Below are positions 10,560 through 22,553 of a stretch of 64,000 nucleotides of DNA, piece after piece. Made by a program: the position numbers and the translations under genes. The stretch comes from Hippasteria phrygiana (Eukaryota; Echinodermata; Asteroidea; Valvatida; Goniasteridae), in NCBI GenBank assembly GCA_037893225.1, contig JAZGUH010000026.1:1781609-1845608 (forward strand), given 5' to 3'. Positions within the stretch are counted from its first letter, which is position 1; each line of letters begins with the position of its first letter. The notes below the pieces were generated by a model. The model did not search any database and was not told the DNA's origin. It saw nothing but the letters and a program-made list of their open reading frames with translations.

Positions 10560-11526
10560 TTGGCGTACAGAAGCTTTTCAGTTCAACAAGTGTTCCGCCG
10601 TCCGTTCGAATTAACAGGAGAATGACGAAAATAGAAGCTTTGTTCAAGATTCTTACTTGCTAAATAGCTGCAGCGAAATGACAGCCCCGAGCCTCGTGGT
10701 CTTGGCCAAATGCCCAGGCCCTTAGACAGTCCTTTCCTCTGATTGGTCAATGCAGGACAACTTATATTTTTCATTGGTCAATATTAGCCTCTTACTTTGC
10801 ATAACAACCAAATATGACCTTATATGGTAAGGAATTTGCTTTCCATCTTCTTGCGAAATGTTGCTAAACGACAAAGCAACGCAACGTTTCCAAATTTCGC
10901 AATCTCCCCGAAACGAAGGCTGGACGTTTTGCTTGCTGTGCAATTTTCCAAACGAACTAGAAACGTTATTGGTTGCGCAATGCCTTCGAAACGACGAGGA
11001 TACGTCTTTACATTATTTGTGCGCCAAGTATAAAGCATTTTATCTTCTAGAGATAAAATAAATTAGATTTAAAAACACGTTCGATTTTCAAAAATGCATT
11101 TTTCAAAAAATATGTTCCAATCTTTTTGACTTTAATTCTGCTTCGTATACTGTAAAACTATTCTACCACATCGCTGTTTGTTTATCAAGATGGCGACTCG
11201 CTGAAAGTTTTTACACACTGACGTCATTAAGCCTGTGCGCAGCCACCACTTCGGTAGGCTTGATATGGCTTCGGATTTTGGCCCAAAACAGAGCCTCGGG
11301 CTTCATCGCCTAGCCCAAGCCCGCCGTTTGGTATGAGGCTTCAAAATGGCAGCCGCAAAAACGTAGCCCAAGCCTAGCCTCTAGCTTCGTTTGGTAAACG
11401 CCCATAGTAAATGTTGTAGCGCCCTCTTCTGTTCAAAACTGTCACGTGACGAAAAGTGCACAAGAACAAGAAGAAGAAGAACAACGCCGAGCGCTTACAG
11501 AGCCTCGTCTGGCGACGCGGCTAAAA
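10560..11526. other. Non-coding stretch with inverted repeat partner
   Basis: Holds the right-hand copy (11057-11147) of the inverted dispersed repeat found at 3557-3633, and an (AAG)n-like run near 11465. Short GC-rich repeats of GCTTCG and TAGCCCAAGCC occur at 11250-11400. No gene recognised. Confidence 0.45.
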
Positions 11527-11640
11527 AAATCGCTGCTCTGGAAATATAAATAGCTGCTCTGGAAAAAAGAAATAACTGCTCTCGAAAATAGAAATAACTG
11601 CTCTCGAAAATAAAAATAACTGCTCTTGAAAATATAATAG
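11527..11640. repeat. 25-base tandem repeat
   Basis: About five copies of a unit near CTGCTCTCGAAAATAGAAATAA. Shorter duplications of CGTCCTAAATATATTTGT follow at 11740-11800. No coding role is apparent. Confidence 0.75.
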
Positions 11641-13800
11641 CGATGGCACTAACGGGCTTTCGTAGTCCTTTATATATTTCACGTTTTCTTCCTTACACGT
11701 TCTATATATTGCGCTTCGCTTTATATAAATTGCAACTCTTGTCTCGTCCTAAATATATTTGTGTCGTCCTAAATATATTTGTTTCGCCCTATATATATAT
11801 TTGTTTCTCAATAAAGTCACAAAGGGCGCCTCATACGAATGCGATATGGATATTAACTTCAGATTACCAGTAGTAATGATAAAGGTTATAATACGGTTAT
11901 ACCAATACAATCAAGTCTAATCAATAATTGATTATTGATTGATGACAGTCCAATAAACCAGATGATAGGCCCTACATGTTTTTGTGTTTACCAACAATCT
12001 GTTGTCAGGTGTATTATTCTTGCCTAACTGTGTATGAATAGCAGAGGGTTTTAACAATCAATCACATTCGGCGGTATATTTCCTCCAAAACGGACTCCAC
12101 ACTGTAAACAATCCCGTAAAATCAAGGGTTTTTCCCCCTGTAAAAACAGACTATCACCGTATTTTAGTTTGAGCCAATGCGTACCGTATGCAACCGACAA
12201 TTTGCTTTTAATGAATTGTCACGAAATCAATGAACTATCTCATATAAATAACTACCAGGACCAGCTTTTGTGCATCAAAAAACAGTTATAACACAGTACC
12301 CTCACCCCAACCAAAAGCAAATTAGTCTTCCCAGCGCCACCGCCAGCCAACTCCGGCCTATATTTTTAGACCGCAACAAAAAGACTGCTTTAAACCGGCA
12401 GTGTACACCGGAAACGTACAGGTGTACTTGTATCAATTTCACCCGCGTGCTGTCCAAAATCGCTCTTGTACTAGAGGTAAAAAAAACGAAAAAAGATAAA
12501 AAAGGTATACGTCTTGTATATCAACTGCCTCTTGTTCAAACACATGTTTTTGTGAAAAGCGTTATTCGCTATCTCAATAAGCCACTCATGAAACGTCAAG
12601 AGCAAACTATGCAAAAAATTGTGTATCAGGTTTGTATTTTCTTTCCTTTTTTGGTTCATGTCATCATTGACTGCTGTTTTGGTTCAAAATATATCACTGT
12701 TCAATCATTTCCAGGTCCGTTAATAAAACTGTTTGCATTTTTATTTCTGTCATCATTTTATGATATATTTAAGACTTTGGATGCGACATGCGAATCATAC
12801 TACTACAGCAGGTGTACTGTGACGTTTAATGATGCTAGAAAAGGGTAGTCTGAGAGTCAAAAAGAGATATGGAATGCGTATGCGTACAGGGGGGAGGGGG
12901 GTTGGAGCCACTGCGTATGCCATGCGTACAGGGGGGGGGGGGGGGTCAAAAAAGTCGGCATTTCGTGCGTACGTACTTTATGGACGGCCCTTAAACTGAG
13001 TAAAAAAATGTATACCCTGTATTTTTACAGGAATAGCAGGGTTATTTTAAGGGGCAGCAACGTAAAACGGTGGTTTTTTTTACAGTGCACCTTTGCCCCG
13101 AGATCGCTCTGAGTTACCCTCTGGACCGAGGGAGAACCGAGCGCTGGATAGTCTGAGACTATTGGGGGAGACACTAGAGGTTGGCCCGGGGGTGCCCGCC
13201 ACAGTATGCTAAATAGATCGGATTCAAACAATGGTCAATCAAATTTTGTTTGTTTTGTGTGGATTGTGGAATGAAGTACAAAACCCACATTCCCCGTGTG
13301 TTTCAAGTAAATTAATACCATGGGAAATAGCGTCATTATCCAGGGTACATTCGACATTCAAGTACAAAAGAAGTTCAGCGTCATGTCGTTTTCAAAAAAG
13401 GAGGAAGCCCTTCATTTACTTCTATTTTAGATTATGGAAGATTATTTTATTTTCCAAGATGGCCGCGTTTTTAATTCTTTGATAATGGCAGACAACATGC
13501 ATGAGTGGACAGTGCAATCAGGTGATGCCGGGAAAGGAGCTCGCATTCCAGTGGCTACAATGCACACAATCACAGGTTATATTTTTTTGTAATACAGATT
13601 TTCATCAAAAAGAACTGGGATCAGTAGTGTATGCATCAAAGCGTCCCACTGACAGAACGATACGTACTTCCTCGCACACGGATGCATATGACCCTCCAGA
13701 AGAGCTTACCAGACAATGCCAGATACGCTACCATGCACCCGAACTCGATGCTAAACAACAACATATAATTGTTTGACCAAGATAAGGGAATTCTGCAACG
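11641..13800. other. AT-rich stretch without a recognised gene
   Basis: A 192-codon open frame at 12270-12848 has lysine- and phenylalanine-rich composition and no family resemblance. A G15 tract lies at 12931-12945. A possible mini-element with ACTGTAAAAA-type ends lies at about 12992-13086. Nothing else supported. Confidence 0.35.
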
Positions 13801-13804
13801 ACAC

Positions 13805-14010
13805 ACTGTAAAAACCAACGGCTAACACTTTGTTAACACTTCAACGCGTTAATATTAATATTTTACACGTAAAGGTATAGGAGGCGTTGCAAGCGATTAA
13901 CACTAAAACACGTTTAAATAGGCGTTGGTTTATATAATTATTTACGCTTGAGATGTTAATTTATGTAGATATTAACACTTTAGAATGTTAATAATCATTA
14001 ACATGTTAAA
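13805..14010. repeat. Palindrome-rich TTAACAC block with ACTGTAAAAA end
   Basis: The block opens with CACTGTAAAAACCAACGG, an end type shared with the element at 60028-60660, and holds repeated GTTAACAC/GTGTTAAT and AACGCGTT palindromes. It may be the left end of a small inverted-repeat element, but a matching right end was not found. Confidence 0.35.
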
Positions 14011-14021
14011 CTGTGTTTGCC

Positions 14022-14170
14022 ACATTTCGCTTGACTGTTCGTCCAAAAGGTGGGTCCCTGTTTGGAAATCTGTGCTGGAAATTTTCGATCGTTTGGGCAA
14101 CATCCTGAGTTTCGTGGAAGGTTTTGACCATAAAGACTCGCTGCTCAGTTGTGAACTGTTGGCCAACCAT
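14022..14170 (-). pseudogene. Mariner-like transposase N-terminal segment, inverted
   Basis: The minus strand from an ATG at 14170 reads MVGQQFTTEQRVFMVKTFHE, then an FQHRFPNRDPP block. This is the N-terminal helix-turn-helix start of a mariner/Tc1-like transposase (pattern FTTEQRVF.VK....FP.R.PP). The downstream DNA-binding and catalytic parts lie on the opposite strand immediately to the right, so this piece is inverted relative to the rest of the element. Confidence 0.6.
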
Positions 14171-14222
14171 CTTGGCATTGGCTCAATCAAAAGAAGTTCT
14201 CCACTACAACACGTAGGCCTAC

Positions 14223-14640
14223 ATGGACACATACACGAGCATGGAAGACGACCCAAGACAATCATCCATGCGTAACCAACTACACATTCCAAAGTCGTCC
14301 TTTTCACGAATGGCAGCAAAGGTAAAATTCCATCTCCACAAAGTCCTGACCAGGCACGGCTTATTCCAGCTGATCCACAGCGGAGGATGCGGTATTCGAG
14401 ATGGTTCACTGCTGTGCGACAACGATTTATCTGTGGTGATAAGGCAAAGTTTCCTCTGAACGGGTGCATCAACAAACAGAACACTAGAGCCTATGCAGCA
14501 AAAGACCATCCACCCAGGGAGTTTACTTCAGACTGAAGAAACGATCAGAGAGATTCCCTTCATGACTGGGCTGCTATAACCACAGACGGACAGCTTCTTG
14601 GAATGAAAAATGTAAAAAGGTCAGTCAGTCACTACCTAGT
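14223..14640 (+). pseudogene. Mariner-like transposase middle and catalytic remnant
   Basis: The plus strand reads MEDDPRQSSMRNQLHIPKSS then KVKFHLHKVLT, the second helix-turn-helix of mariner-like transposases. After a frameshift it reads LIPADPQRRM, RYSRWF and DKAKFPLNGCINKQNTRAY, corresponding to the (D)E..F.LNGYVN.QN.R part of the catalytic core. A further shifted segment, DWAAITTDGQLLG, is the following strand. Several frame changes and a lost stretch make it inactive. A terminal sequence typical of the group lies at 14790-14812. Confidence 0.55.
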
Positions 14641-14786
14641 TGGGGGCCGACCTTGCTGCACAAAAAATAACATAACTTCTGATTGGCTTGACTGATTTTG
14701 ATGAAATATAGACTATTTTTCATGTAAGAAGTTCCCGCATCAGGATCTGTCGAAATCTAGATTCTGAGGTTGCCTGGTTTGGACAT

Positions 14787-14812
14787 TTTTTGGGGGGACA
14801 CCCTGTATAGTC
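14787..14812. repeat. Mariner-type terminal inverted repeat
   Basis: TTTGGGGGGACACCCTGTA followed by TA. Its reverse complement, TACAGGGTGTCCCC, is a typical end of mariner-like elements flanked by a TA target. The opposite end was not located. Confidence 0.5.
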
Positions 14813-14824
14813 TTTTAGCAGCTT

Positions 14825-15097
14825 TTAGGGTATACAAGACGTCTCAGTACTGTGCAAAGCCCCCCAACTCCTCTTACCACTGTACCGTTTGGCCACGTAA
14901 TTATGATGAGAACAGTCGAAGAACATCGGGCGTATCAAATCGGACAAGTTGTTGGCATTCGTGCTCCGAAAATGACGAGAGATCAAAGTTCTTTTTTCAA
15001 AGACTAAATTAGGAATTGCTGGTTTCAGTAACTCGGATAGAATAATTAATTCATCATCGTTGTCAATAGCACCCAATAACCGCATCTCCGCAGCCAT
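14825..15097 (-). other. Uncharacterised open frame, 90 codons
   Basis: The product begins MAAEMRLLGAIDNDDELIIL and continues with SELLKPAIPNLVFEKR. The balanced composition and upstream position next to a promoter-like CCGCAGCCAT start could mean an N-terminal exon of a transposase-like gene, but no family was recognised and no splice donor was confirmed. Reported as an open frame only. Confidence 0.2.
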
Positions 15098-15330
15098 ATT
15101 GCACTTTTGAAAGTCGCTGTTGCAAGTGACATGATTGACTGATCACTATGGATGTCTCAGAGGTTATGTTTTGTCTCAGGGGCAATTGTTTTGGTATTTT
15201 AATATATTAAGTGATTGTTGAAAAGGTTACCCATATCCTAGTGATACAAAACCAGTGTCCTCTAACGCCGCCTTAACGCATAAGGTCTACTGACATTATT
15301 AATTAATGGGAAGGGACGGGCATGCATATA

Positions 15331-15562
15331 TACTACTCAAAAAAATTAAAGGATCAAACTTAATTATTACTGTTTTTTAACCCCTCTAGTCAATTTGACT
15401 TTGAAACACCTGACTGAGCAATTGCATCATCTCACATTCTGTGGTGCTTAACCAAGCATGGACATGCGCTGCAGTGTACAATGAGTAAAATCAACTTCAG
15501 TACACACCTGACTGAAATTTTCAAAGGCAAATGTCTGATCCTTTAATGTTTTTGAGTAGTAT
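15331..15562. mobile_element. TA-flanked MITE with ACTACTCAAAAA ends
   Basis: 232 bp with terminal inverted repeats TACTACTCAAAAAAATTAAAG on the left and CTTTAATGTTTTTGAGTAGTA on the right (one mismatch and one length difference), flanked by TATA. The TA context and the end sequence fit a Tc1/mariner-type non-autonomous element. The interior has no coding content. Confidence 0.85.
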
Positions 15563-16360
15563 ATATTACTTTTAGGGCATGCATATCAAACATTGGTGAT
15601 TTTGCATAACCGACCCTGTGAGAACTAATAATAGCCCGTAAAATTACACATTTAAAATTGGGCATGCAATTGTGATATTGACACAATTAAAGCAAACTTT
15701 CGAAGCCGTAATTAATTTATTAATTAAATCGTATTTTCTGATGAGGACATCGAGAAATTAGACACAAAATGAATATGAGAAATATACAAAACAGCGGTTA
15801 TTTCAATCACTTTTCCCCGTAACAAATTGGCTGTCCGCTTTCAATAGTTAGCCACTGTTTCTGTACGGAATTTGGCCGCATCATGCATGACTTCACTTCC
15901 ACACGTACGCACAAGTTGTAAAATCTCAACCTCTCCAATAACAGTGTTCCGCCGCACCTGGTAAGATACCTAGGTGAATAACCAGTGACAATAACGTGAT
16001 CTTCACTAGTGAATTGATGGTAAGTGTAAGACGAGATATATTGGTGTTTCAAAACCAAATAGTCTCCAATTCTAAAACGCCACAAATTGACGGGTTGAAA
16101 ATTCGGTGAAGTGAATGAAGTGGTCAACATAATGTGATTCACACCAGTTACGGTAACCTTCGGGAATCACGTTACTTTTTTCACGTGATTAGGTGATTTT
16201 GAAGTGTCATTCGAACTTAAAAACATATAGTTAACTCCAAAACCAAGGGAAATCACGAGATTAAAACGTGAAAATTTGGTATAAAAATCACCAAACCAAA
16301 GCTCACTAACAATTCCAACAAAAACCTGGTTCTTTTCTGATGTTTTGTTTACTGGGAACG
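15563..16360. other. 3' flank of the fucosyltransferase
   Basis: Probable 3' untranslated region and downstream intron of CFAP47. A candidate minus-strand AATAAA signal lies at 15717-15722. An open frame at 15807-16142 on the minus strand has no recognisable similarity. Nothing else seen. Confidence 0.4.
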
Positions 16361-17674
16361 TTACCAAGGATTCCAATTTTCAAGTCCATACGTCGAATTT
16401 GTGTTATTCGCACTTTTGTTCAATTCTCTACATGAGTTAAAAAAGTTGCTTTCCCCTACGGGCCTTCGTTTTAACTCGCCCCTTTTCACCTTTTCAATGG
16501 CTGGTATACTGCAAAATATGTGTGGGTTATGCGGATGATACGTTTCCTGGGAAGCGACCACAGAGCCTTTGTATTGCCATTCCAAATACTGTACATATAG
16601 TTCAGGTCTAGAATCCAATAGTTTCAAATAGTCTGCCAACTCTTGCACATTTCTATAATCCCCAATGTAGATAAATGAATTTGGAGGCATTAACTCCTCA
16701 TAACTCTTCCGTGTTGCACCATAAACGATCGGGACCACACCCCGCCTAAGAGGTTTATTCCACACTTTTTTCAGTGATATATTCCTCACATTCAGAATTC
16801 TCTAAGGATAGATAGAACTTTTGCGCAACAAGTTCACATTGCATTTAGGCGACCAACGGGGCAAACAGCGCCGGTAATGTTTTCCGCACTTGCCGTAAAT
16901 GTCAACTTCAATGAACTTCTTTAGCTCCATTACAAATTCAGTCCTCGGCCAGGATGTGAATTTGCAATTGCTGGACATCCATAAAATAAGCTTCGTTTTC
17001 CCCTTTAACCAATCAGCCACCGACTTTGTATGATTTATCATTGGTGTCACGGGCGCGTAGAACCCGTACGGAAAGGTAATATCGGATCCCCTGTAATAGG
17101 TCCACATAGCATGAGCTGAAAATTTCTCAACATCACGCTCGATTGAAGTATGATAGGGTGTCTCCCACGAATAGTAAACTAGCGCCTGGTTAGAGTTTAT
17201 ACTTGCTGGAGGCAAGGACTCGGGAATGAGACCTTTCAGAAAGTGAAACACAACGGCATCCATGCCAGCAAATTTGTTTCTCCCGTTAGCAATTGTGATC
17301 TCAATGATGCAGTCACTGGTACATGACACATTGCCTTTAATATCTGGGCCTTTGGACTGTTGTACAATGCTGTGAAGTTTCTGTCTCTTGATGACCATAC
17401 TACTTTGGTCGTACACTTGGATCTTATAATAACACTGGCCAGAATGTGATTTAAAACGTTTGGGCTCTTTCACAAGATCATGTGGCATTAGAATTCTGCC
17501 AGGTATATTACCGGAAAGTGCCGAGCCGTTTGAATGCACTTCTAAATGGCTGATATTGGTAATCATTGTGCTTCTTAGCAATACTTTGTTGGACTTGATC
17601 AATGGAACGATCCTCAGTAGAAGATACGCATTTACCAGCAGGCCAATGCAAACGGCGCACAGAAACATTTCTTT
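16361..17674 (-). CDS. Alpha-1,3-fucosyltransferase (GT10), main exon with two frameshifts
   Basis: Codes for a Golgi type II membrane enzyme of CAZy family GT10, which transfers fucose from GDP-fucose to GlcNAc on glycans. The product has a short cytosolic start, a membrane anchor (MFLCAVCIGLLVNAYLLLRI), a stem and N-glycosylation sites (NIS, NGS, NVS, NHT). A YYSWETP segment precedes TFPYGFY in the lumenal domain. The GT10 core reads KFYLSLENSECEEYITEK then VWNKPLRRGVVPIVYG. That core is split over frames. One A appears missing near 16822 (AAAA where five would keep frame) and one A is extra near 16771 (A6 where five would keep frame). Without the two indels the frame runs to the stop at 16361. 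Acceptor TTTTCAG lies at 17675-17681. The first codons are in the exon at 18088-18099. Confidence 0.85.
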
Positions 17675-18087
17675 CTGAAAACAAAACAGGAACGTAAAAT
17701 AACATTACTTCGTATTTTGTTTAACAAAACATCACTTTCTTAAAACATTTCGGCAAGTTTTTGATTGTGAATGATTTCAAGCTACATTTTGGGAGTAGCG
17801 TTCTCGCGCAATGCAACTATTTCCAGCAATGGTTGAAAACTATACTGTGATCGCTTCAATGACCTTATATGCCCATGTAGAAATCGTGCTTCTACGCTTG
17901 CAGGAAAATGACATCAGCGAAGAATTTACACAAAGCTCAGTCTCCGTCTTGAGTTAAACAGGCCCAATTCCTGATATTCTTTGCAACCCAAATCATATGC
18001 GTTGAAAGTCACACATTTTTCGAAAACATTTTGAGGAATCTTATCTTTGATAATCACAAAAAATGTAATGATAACTGTCCCACTTAC

Positions 18088-18099
18088 AATTGCCGCCAT
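18088..18099 (-). CDS. Fucosyltransferase first coding exon
   Basis: Minus-strand ATGGCGGCAATT followed by the donor GTAAGT (18087-18082). Joined to the acceptor at 17674, it gives an in-frame MAAIKEMFLC start. The 413-base intron has a consensus donor and a pyrimidine-rich TTTTCAG acceptor. An alternative is that translation starts at the internal ATG at 17668 and this exon is untranslated. The two starts differ by six residues and both keep the signal anchor. Confidence 0.6.
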
Positions 18100-18924
18100 T
18101 TCTTCAAGTTAGCTCGAAAATAGTTTTCGCTAAAAGAGGACTTCAGCCTTTCCTTTCTATAATCAATAAGAGAATATAATTCTTCATTAGAAATAACATT
18201 CGGAACCCACATGCAGATTTTCAAATTCTTACAAAAGAATACAGACATGAAAAAATGTCATCTCAACCATTGGAAATTTCCTAGCCTTGTGAGATTTTCC
18301 TATGACACTTCAAAACCCTTCAGATAGTGTCATGTTACTGTATATTGTGTGGAGTATGTGTTTACAAATGGTGGGATGTCAAAAAACTTCACAAGCAAAC
18401 AAATCTTAAAGGCAAGATCCTGAAGTATTTTCACCACAAATCCCTTTGACGTTTGGAGTGTTCTGAAGGATCTGCACAACTCAACCGCATGAAGTTTTCT
18501 GGAGAGCCCCCACATTAGTATGTGAATTTTAAGTAGGGCCTACTAACAATTTCAAAGGATTTTTGGAGTCTCAAAGACTAGGAGGGCTAAAACGGTCCAG
18601 TTGATGACGTTTTTTACTGTGTATTAAGGACATGTACAGTATATCAGCCTACAGGATTGGGGATGTACATGTGTACTATTTTCATTATCACTCAGTCTGA
18701 CATGCGGATGAACATCGACATTATGAGTTCAATATTTGACAGTTCCTATGATTTCGATTAAATAAGATTTGTATAAGGTCCAACGACTGAAAAATACATG
18801 TATTTCATGCATGTCTAACATGTGAATCCTTTTCTTGGGGAGTAAGTTAATCTGCAAGTTAATCGCACACGGGTTAATCACGGGTTAATCAAACGGGTTA
18901 ATCAAACACATAACCATCACTGCC
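18100..18924. other. Upstream flank of the fucosyltransferase
   Basis: Likely promoter and 5' region of the minus-strand fucosyltransferase. No TATA box or element could be assigned. A GGGTTAATC triplicate (18872-18903) precedes a SINE fragment. No other gene seen. Confidence 0.3.
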
Positions 18925-19030
18925 CTCACAGGTACCCATTTACGCATGGGTGGAGAGAAACAACTTGTGACAAAGTGCCTTGCTCAAGGACACAAGCACC
19001 ACGACCTAAGCCGGTCTCGAACCCACAATC
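18925..19030 (-). mobile_element. SINE fragment
   Basis: Read on the minus strand, a degraded box-B-like GGGTTCGAGACC is followed by CTTGTGTCCTTGAGCAAGGC, a CTTT and CTCTCCACCCATG. The last parts match the body of the SINE at 40693-40985 (GCTTGGGCAAGACACTT, CTCTCCACCCAGG). It is a truncated, inverted copy of the same SINE group. Confidence 0.6.
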
Positions 19031-19416
19031 TGCAGTATTACCGAAATCTTGAGTCCGTAACAATGAACCACCATGCATATCATCAGGAGCCGTGTGCACT
19101 GCACACACGATACCCATGCAGCAAACATGGCGGTACTGGGCCGATGCTGGCTAATTATGGGCTCGTTCCGGCAGTACCGTACAGAGTAAACGGTATACAA
19201 GACCAGAATTGGCCGGGCGAAAATTATGGCTTACTTATGGCAAAACGGTTCTGTGTTAACGGTACAAAGCTAGAACCAACCCAGTGCTCTTGTATAGAGT
19301 ACCAAAGTCTGACGTCAGTTGCCGCGGCAATGGTTCCAAGCACATGCAGTTTAGAATGTATTCTGGTTCCAAACATTGCATTGATTGACGTCATCACTTC
19401 GGTACTCTATTGTACT

Positions 19417-19505
19417 ACGTTCGAGGACAAGAGGAGAAAGAACACACAAAAGAATCTTTCTTGTCCTCGAGAGACGGTCTTTTGTTAAAATCGGTCCTCG
19501 AACGT
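19417..19505. repeat. Hairpin with ACGTTCGAGGACAAGA arms
   Basis: Left arm ACGTTCGAGGACAAGAGG and right arm TCGGTCCTCGAACGT with an internal TCTTGTCCTCGAGA. Arms of about 14-18 bases can pair across an 89-bp span. Function unknown; it may be the remains of a small foldback element. Confidence 0.55.
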
Positions 19506-21608
19506 AAGGATACCGGTACGTGCTTAGTCTATGGGGTTGGGTTATATTAAAGGAAGAATATGAAACACGAAACATTGTCCTCGCGAGTATAGCAAAAAAC
19601 GACTGTGTGCGCAGGCCCATGTTTAACGACAACTCGATACACACGCTGGCCTCATTACGGCAAACCATAATGGCAGTGTTGTAGTCGAGTACGTTTCCAT
19701 GAATACGAGTATGAGTACTTTTGCATGAGTACGAGTACTTTACGATGAATACGAGTACTTTCTACCAGTAAAAGCCGGTGTTTTGTTAAAAACAGCAAAG
19801 AAAAGAAAGATTCCTTCACATTACTTGAAAACAAAGACAAACTCTTGAAAACACATGCTAGCAAGACTATGACACTGACTTGCATGGTATGTTTTTCATT
19901 AAAACAATTTTAAACAAACTTTCATTTGACTACAGACTAGCAACAAAGTTTTGATATTGGTGCAAATCTATTTTAGACACTGGTTTAATTGCGCACCTGC
20001 GGATTGCAAACAGTAATGAATGTAAATTCCTATATACTTCACCTCTTCCACCTTTTGAACTTGTCATGAACAACTGGGAAGTACGTGTAATAGTGAGTGG
20101 CCATGTTTGTTTGAAACTTCAGAAACATGGGTGCAGGTGCGGTGGGACACTTTTGAAAGTATTTTCCTTTATGCAGAACTGCCAAAAGTGGGGGGGGGGG
20201 GGGGGGGGGTGGCTCCCTGACCCCCCTGTTCCGCCGCCAGTGCATGGGAGGCTGGGATTGGGAACCAGTGTCCAATCGGGCCAGACTGGGCATAAACTTA
20301 CAGCATTCACGGGTAAAGGGAAAACTAATGCAAAACTAACACTTGTCTATATAGAAATCGTTGGAGAGTCTTGAGCGGCGCAGTGTCTTCCGACAAAATG
20401 TCATCACTAATCTTTGCAAAGGACACCTTCCTATCCGGTATCCTGAAGGATGAAGTCTTGGAGAACATACTCAACTCAAGGTGGGCCGGCACCCGGACTC
20501 TGCCAAACGTAAAAAGCAAGTAAGTCAATTTGAACTCAAAAGGCTTCCACTTCCTTTTGCCTCCGTTATGAAGCGATCATCTATCAAATCCTCTGTGTGC
20601 GTTCCTCTAAACCTTCATCCACGTTGAGAGACAGAATCCGACGAACAAGTACATACATGTATATGCACTATTCCTGAAACCGAATGGAAGTGTAGTATCC
20701 ACAACGTAGGACCCAGTAGGTACATTTTGATAATAAAAAACTTACGGAAATAGGAAAACTTGAATCGAAAACCCCTTTACGGTATTAACTTGAAAAGGTT
20801 GGAAGAAATCATCAAATATAATCTACCCCTTTTAGCAGCCAGTTCCCAACCATTCGACCATCCTCGCAGCATTTTCCAAAGGTTTTCTCAAAATTCTGTA
20901 TCTTCGTGAAACCATCAAAACAAACCTGGATCACGAAAAGAAGGCAATAACACCTCAGCCGGACGGGGCACTTCCATTTTGGAGACCGGCGGGGTTCCAG
21001 GCTATTTCAACCCATGAAAACACACACTGCTGCCCCTGTGATATGGGCAGCTTGAAGGTCAAAATCCGTGTGGAATAAGCTCTCCTAACTACGACTCTTT
21101 AATATCCGCAGATGTTTGTGATATTTCTGAATGGGAAGGGGGAAAAATAGAGAGAACCCAAAACCGAAGTAATATCCTGAATTGAAATGTCATTGAAACA
21201 GTCATCACATCTTTTCCACATTTTTCCCACCCAACATATAACAGTAAGACTAATAACAGAATCGACGCCAACGGAAAATCCTTCCTGCCATACCCAGATT
21301 GCTTTTTCTTTATTTCTCTCTATTATATTTCATTAATTAATAATTTAATGACCATGTTCCTAATTTTCTGACGATATTCTATATTTATTTGATTTCATTA
21401 AGTATTAATTTCAAGACCATCTTCCTTATATCTTGGTATCTTTTTTTTCTCGGTTTGTTCTATTTTACTCGATCTTTAACTTCTTTATTTCCTTCTCAAT
21501 ACAAACTTAAGAGACTTAAGACTTCTTTATTCAGCCAATGTAAAAGGTTAAAAACAAATCACATCGGAAATTGACTTGTTGCCCGGGCTCTCTAAAATTA
21601 TATGAAGA
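19506..21608. other. Stretch without a recognised gene
   Basis: Contains a short GAATACGAGTA repeat (19695-19760), a G20 tract (20190-20209) and a T-rich zone (21300-21500). An open plus-strand segment at 20398-20519 ends at a consensus donor, but has no supporting acceptor or similarity. Otherwise nothing supported. Confidence 0.35.
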
Positions 21609-22169
21609 TTAAAGGGACACATTGCTTTGGATTTTGCGATTTGGGCTATAAAACTAAAATGGATATGGTTGGGAAGCTTTCTTAAAAGTAGAATATAAAG
21701 ATTAACATAACTATGCCTTCAAATTGCGTGGTTTTTGTTTAATTTCGTGACAAATAACGGTCCGCCATTTTGTAGAACCAAATTTTTGACTCCAAATTTT
21801 GACCGTGTCCGCCAGTCGTATTTCCAGTCGCATCTGGTTGAAGTACGTTCTGTTGATCCATTTTGATGTACTGTGGCACGGCGCGCAGCACTGGCGAAAT
21901 GTGTAGCGAGGTAGAGAATGGTACCTGGCGATCATCTGATAGGTTCACAAGGCCACTGGCTGCGGTGCCAGCCTAAAGACTCTTACAGCGTATTTTGCGC
22001 ATTATTTAGACGGTGGTATTTACTACTGGAAATAAGTCTATGTTTTGCGGGTCAGATGTCAGGGATCAGCGGCCAATTTTTTGTTTTGTAATGACTACTC
22101 ACTAATTACAACACATTATACGTGTTCTTTTTGCATGAACAACTCTTTGAAGGCAATGTGTCCCTTTAA
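21609..22169. mobile_element. TTAA-flanked non-autonomous DNA element, copy 2
   Basis: A 561-bp copy of the element at 6335-6945, again bounded by TTAA with the same AGGGACACATTGC inverted ends. Identity is high along most of its length. It lacks about 46 bases just inside the right end, and a few internal substitutions fall near the CGGTCCGCCATTTTG motif. Confidence 0.9.
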
Positions 22170-22553
22170 GCGCAAGTTTAATCGGGTTTATGGACGCGCG
22201 GATACCTCGAGAATTTTTGTGAAGATTCATGCTCTCTGTTCCATGGTGCAGTGTCACTATGCCTTCACAGTAGTTGACATGCAGGGATGGCATACTGTAT
22301 TTAACTGCAAATATTAAACTAATTTACATAATTATATACATTATAAATTAATTATTTTAAATTTTAAATAAATAAAAAATAACAGACTCCGGAACCCCAA
22401 AAAGAGAGATTGGATGTTTTAGTTTTTTTTGTGTTCGAGTAAAGCAAATCCATAAAAATAATTCAAATTATACAATCATACCAAAAGACACACTAAACAG
22501 ACTAAGATCCATTAACTGCAGAAGGATAAAATAGGATATAAGGATATAAGCCG

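Noticed and set aside
12270..12848. A 192-codon plus-strand open frame
   Set aside because: AT-rich composition, no family resemblance, and no splice or promoter support. Chance open frame is likely.
20398..20519. Plus-strand segment MSSLIFAKDTFLSGILKDEV ending at a GTAAGT donor
   Set aside because: It looks exon-like and amphipathic, but has no pyrimidine-rich acceptor, no identifiable family and no partner exon. Kept only as a note.
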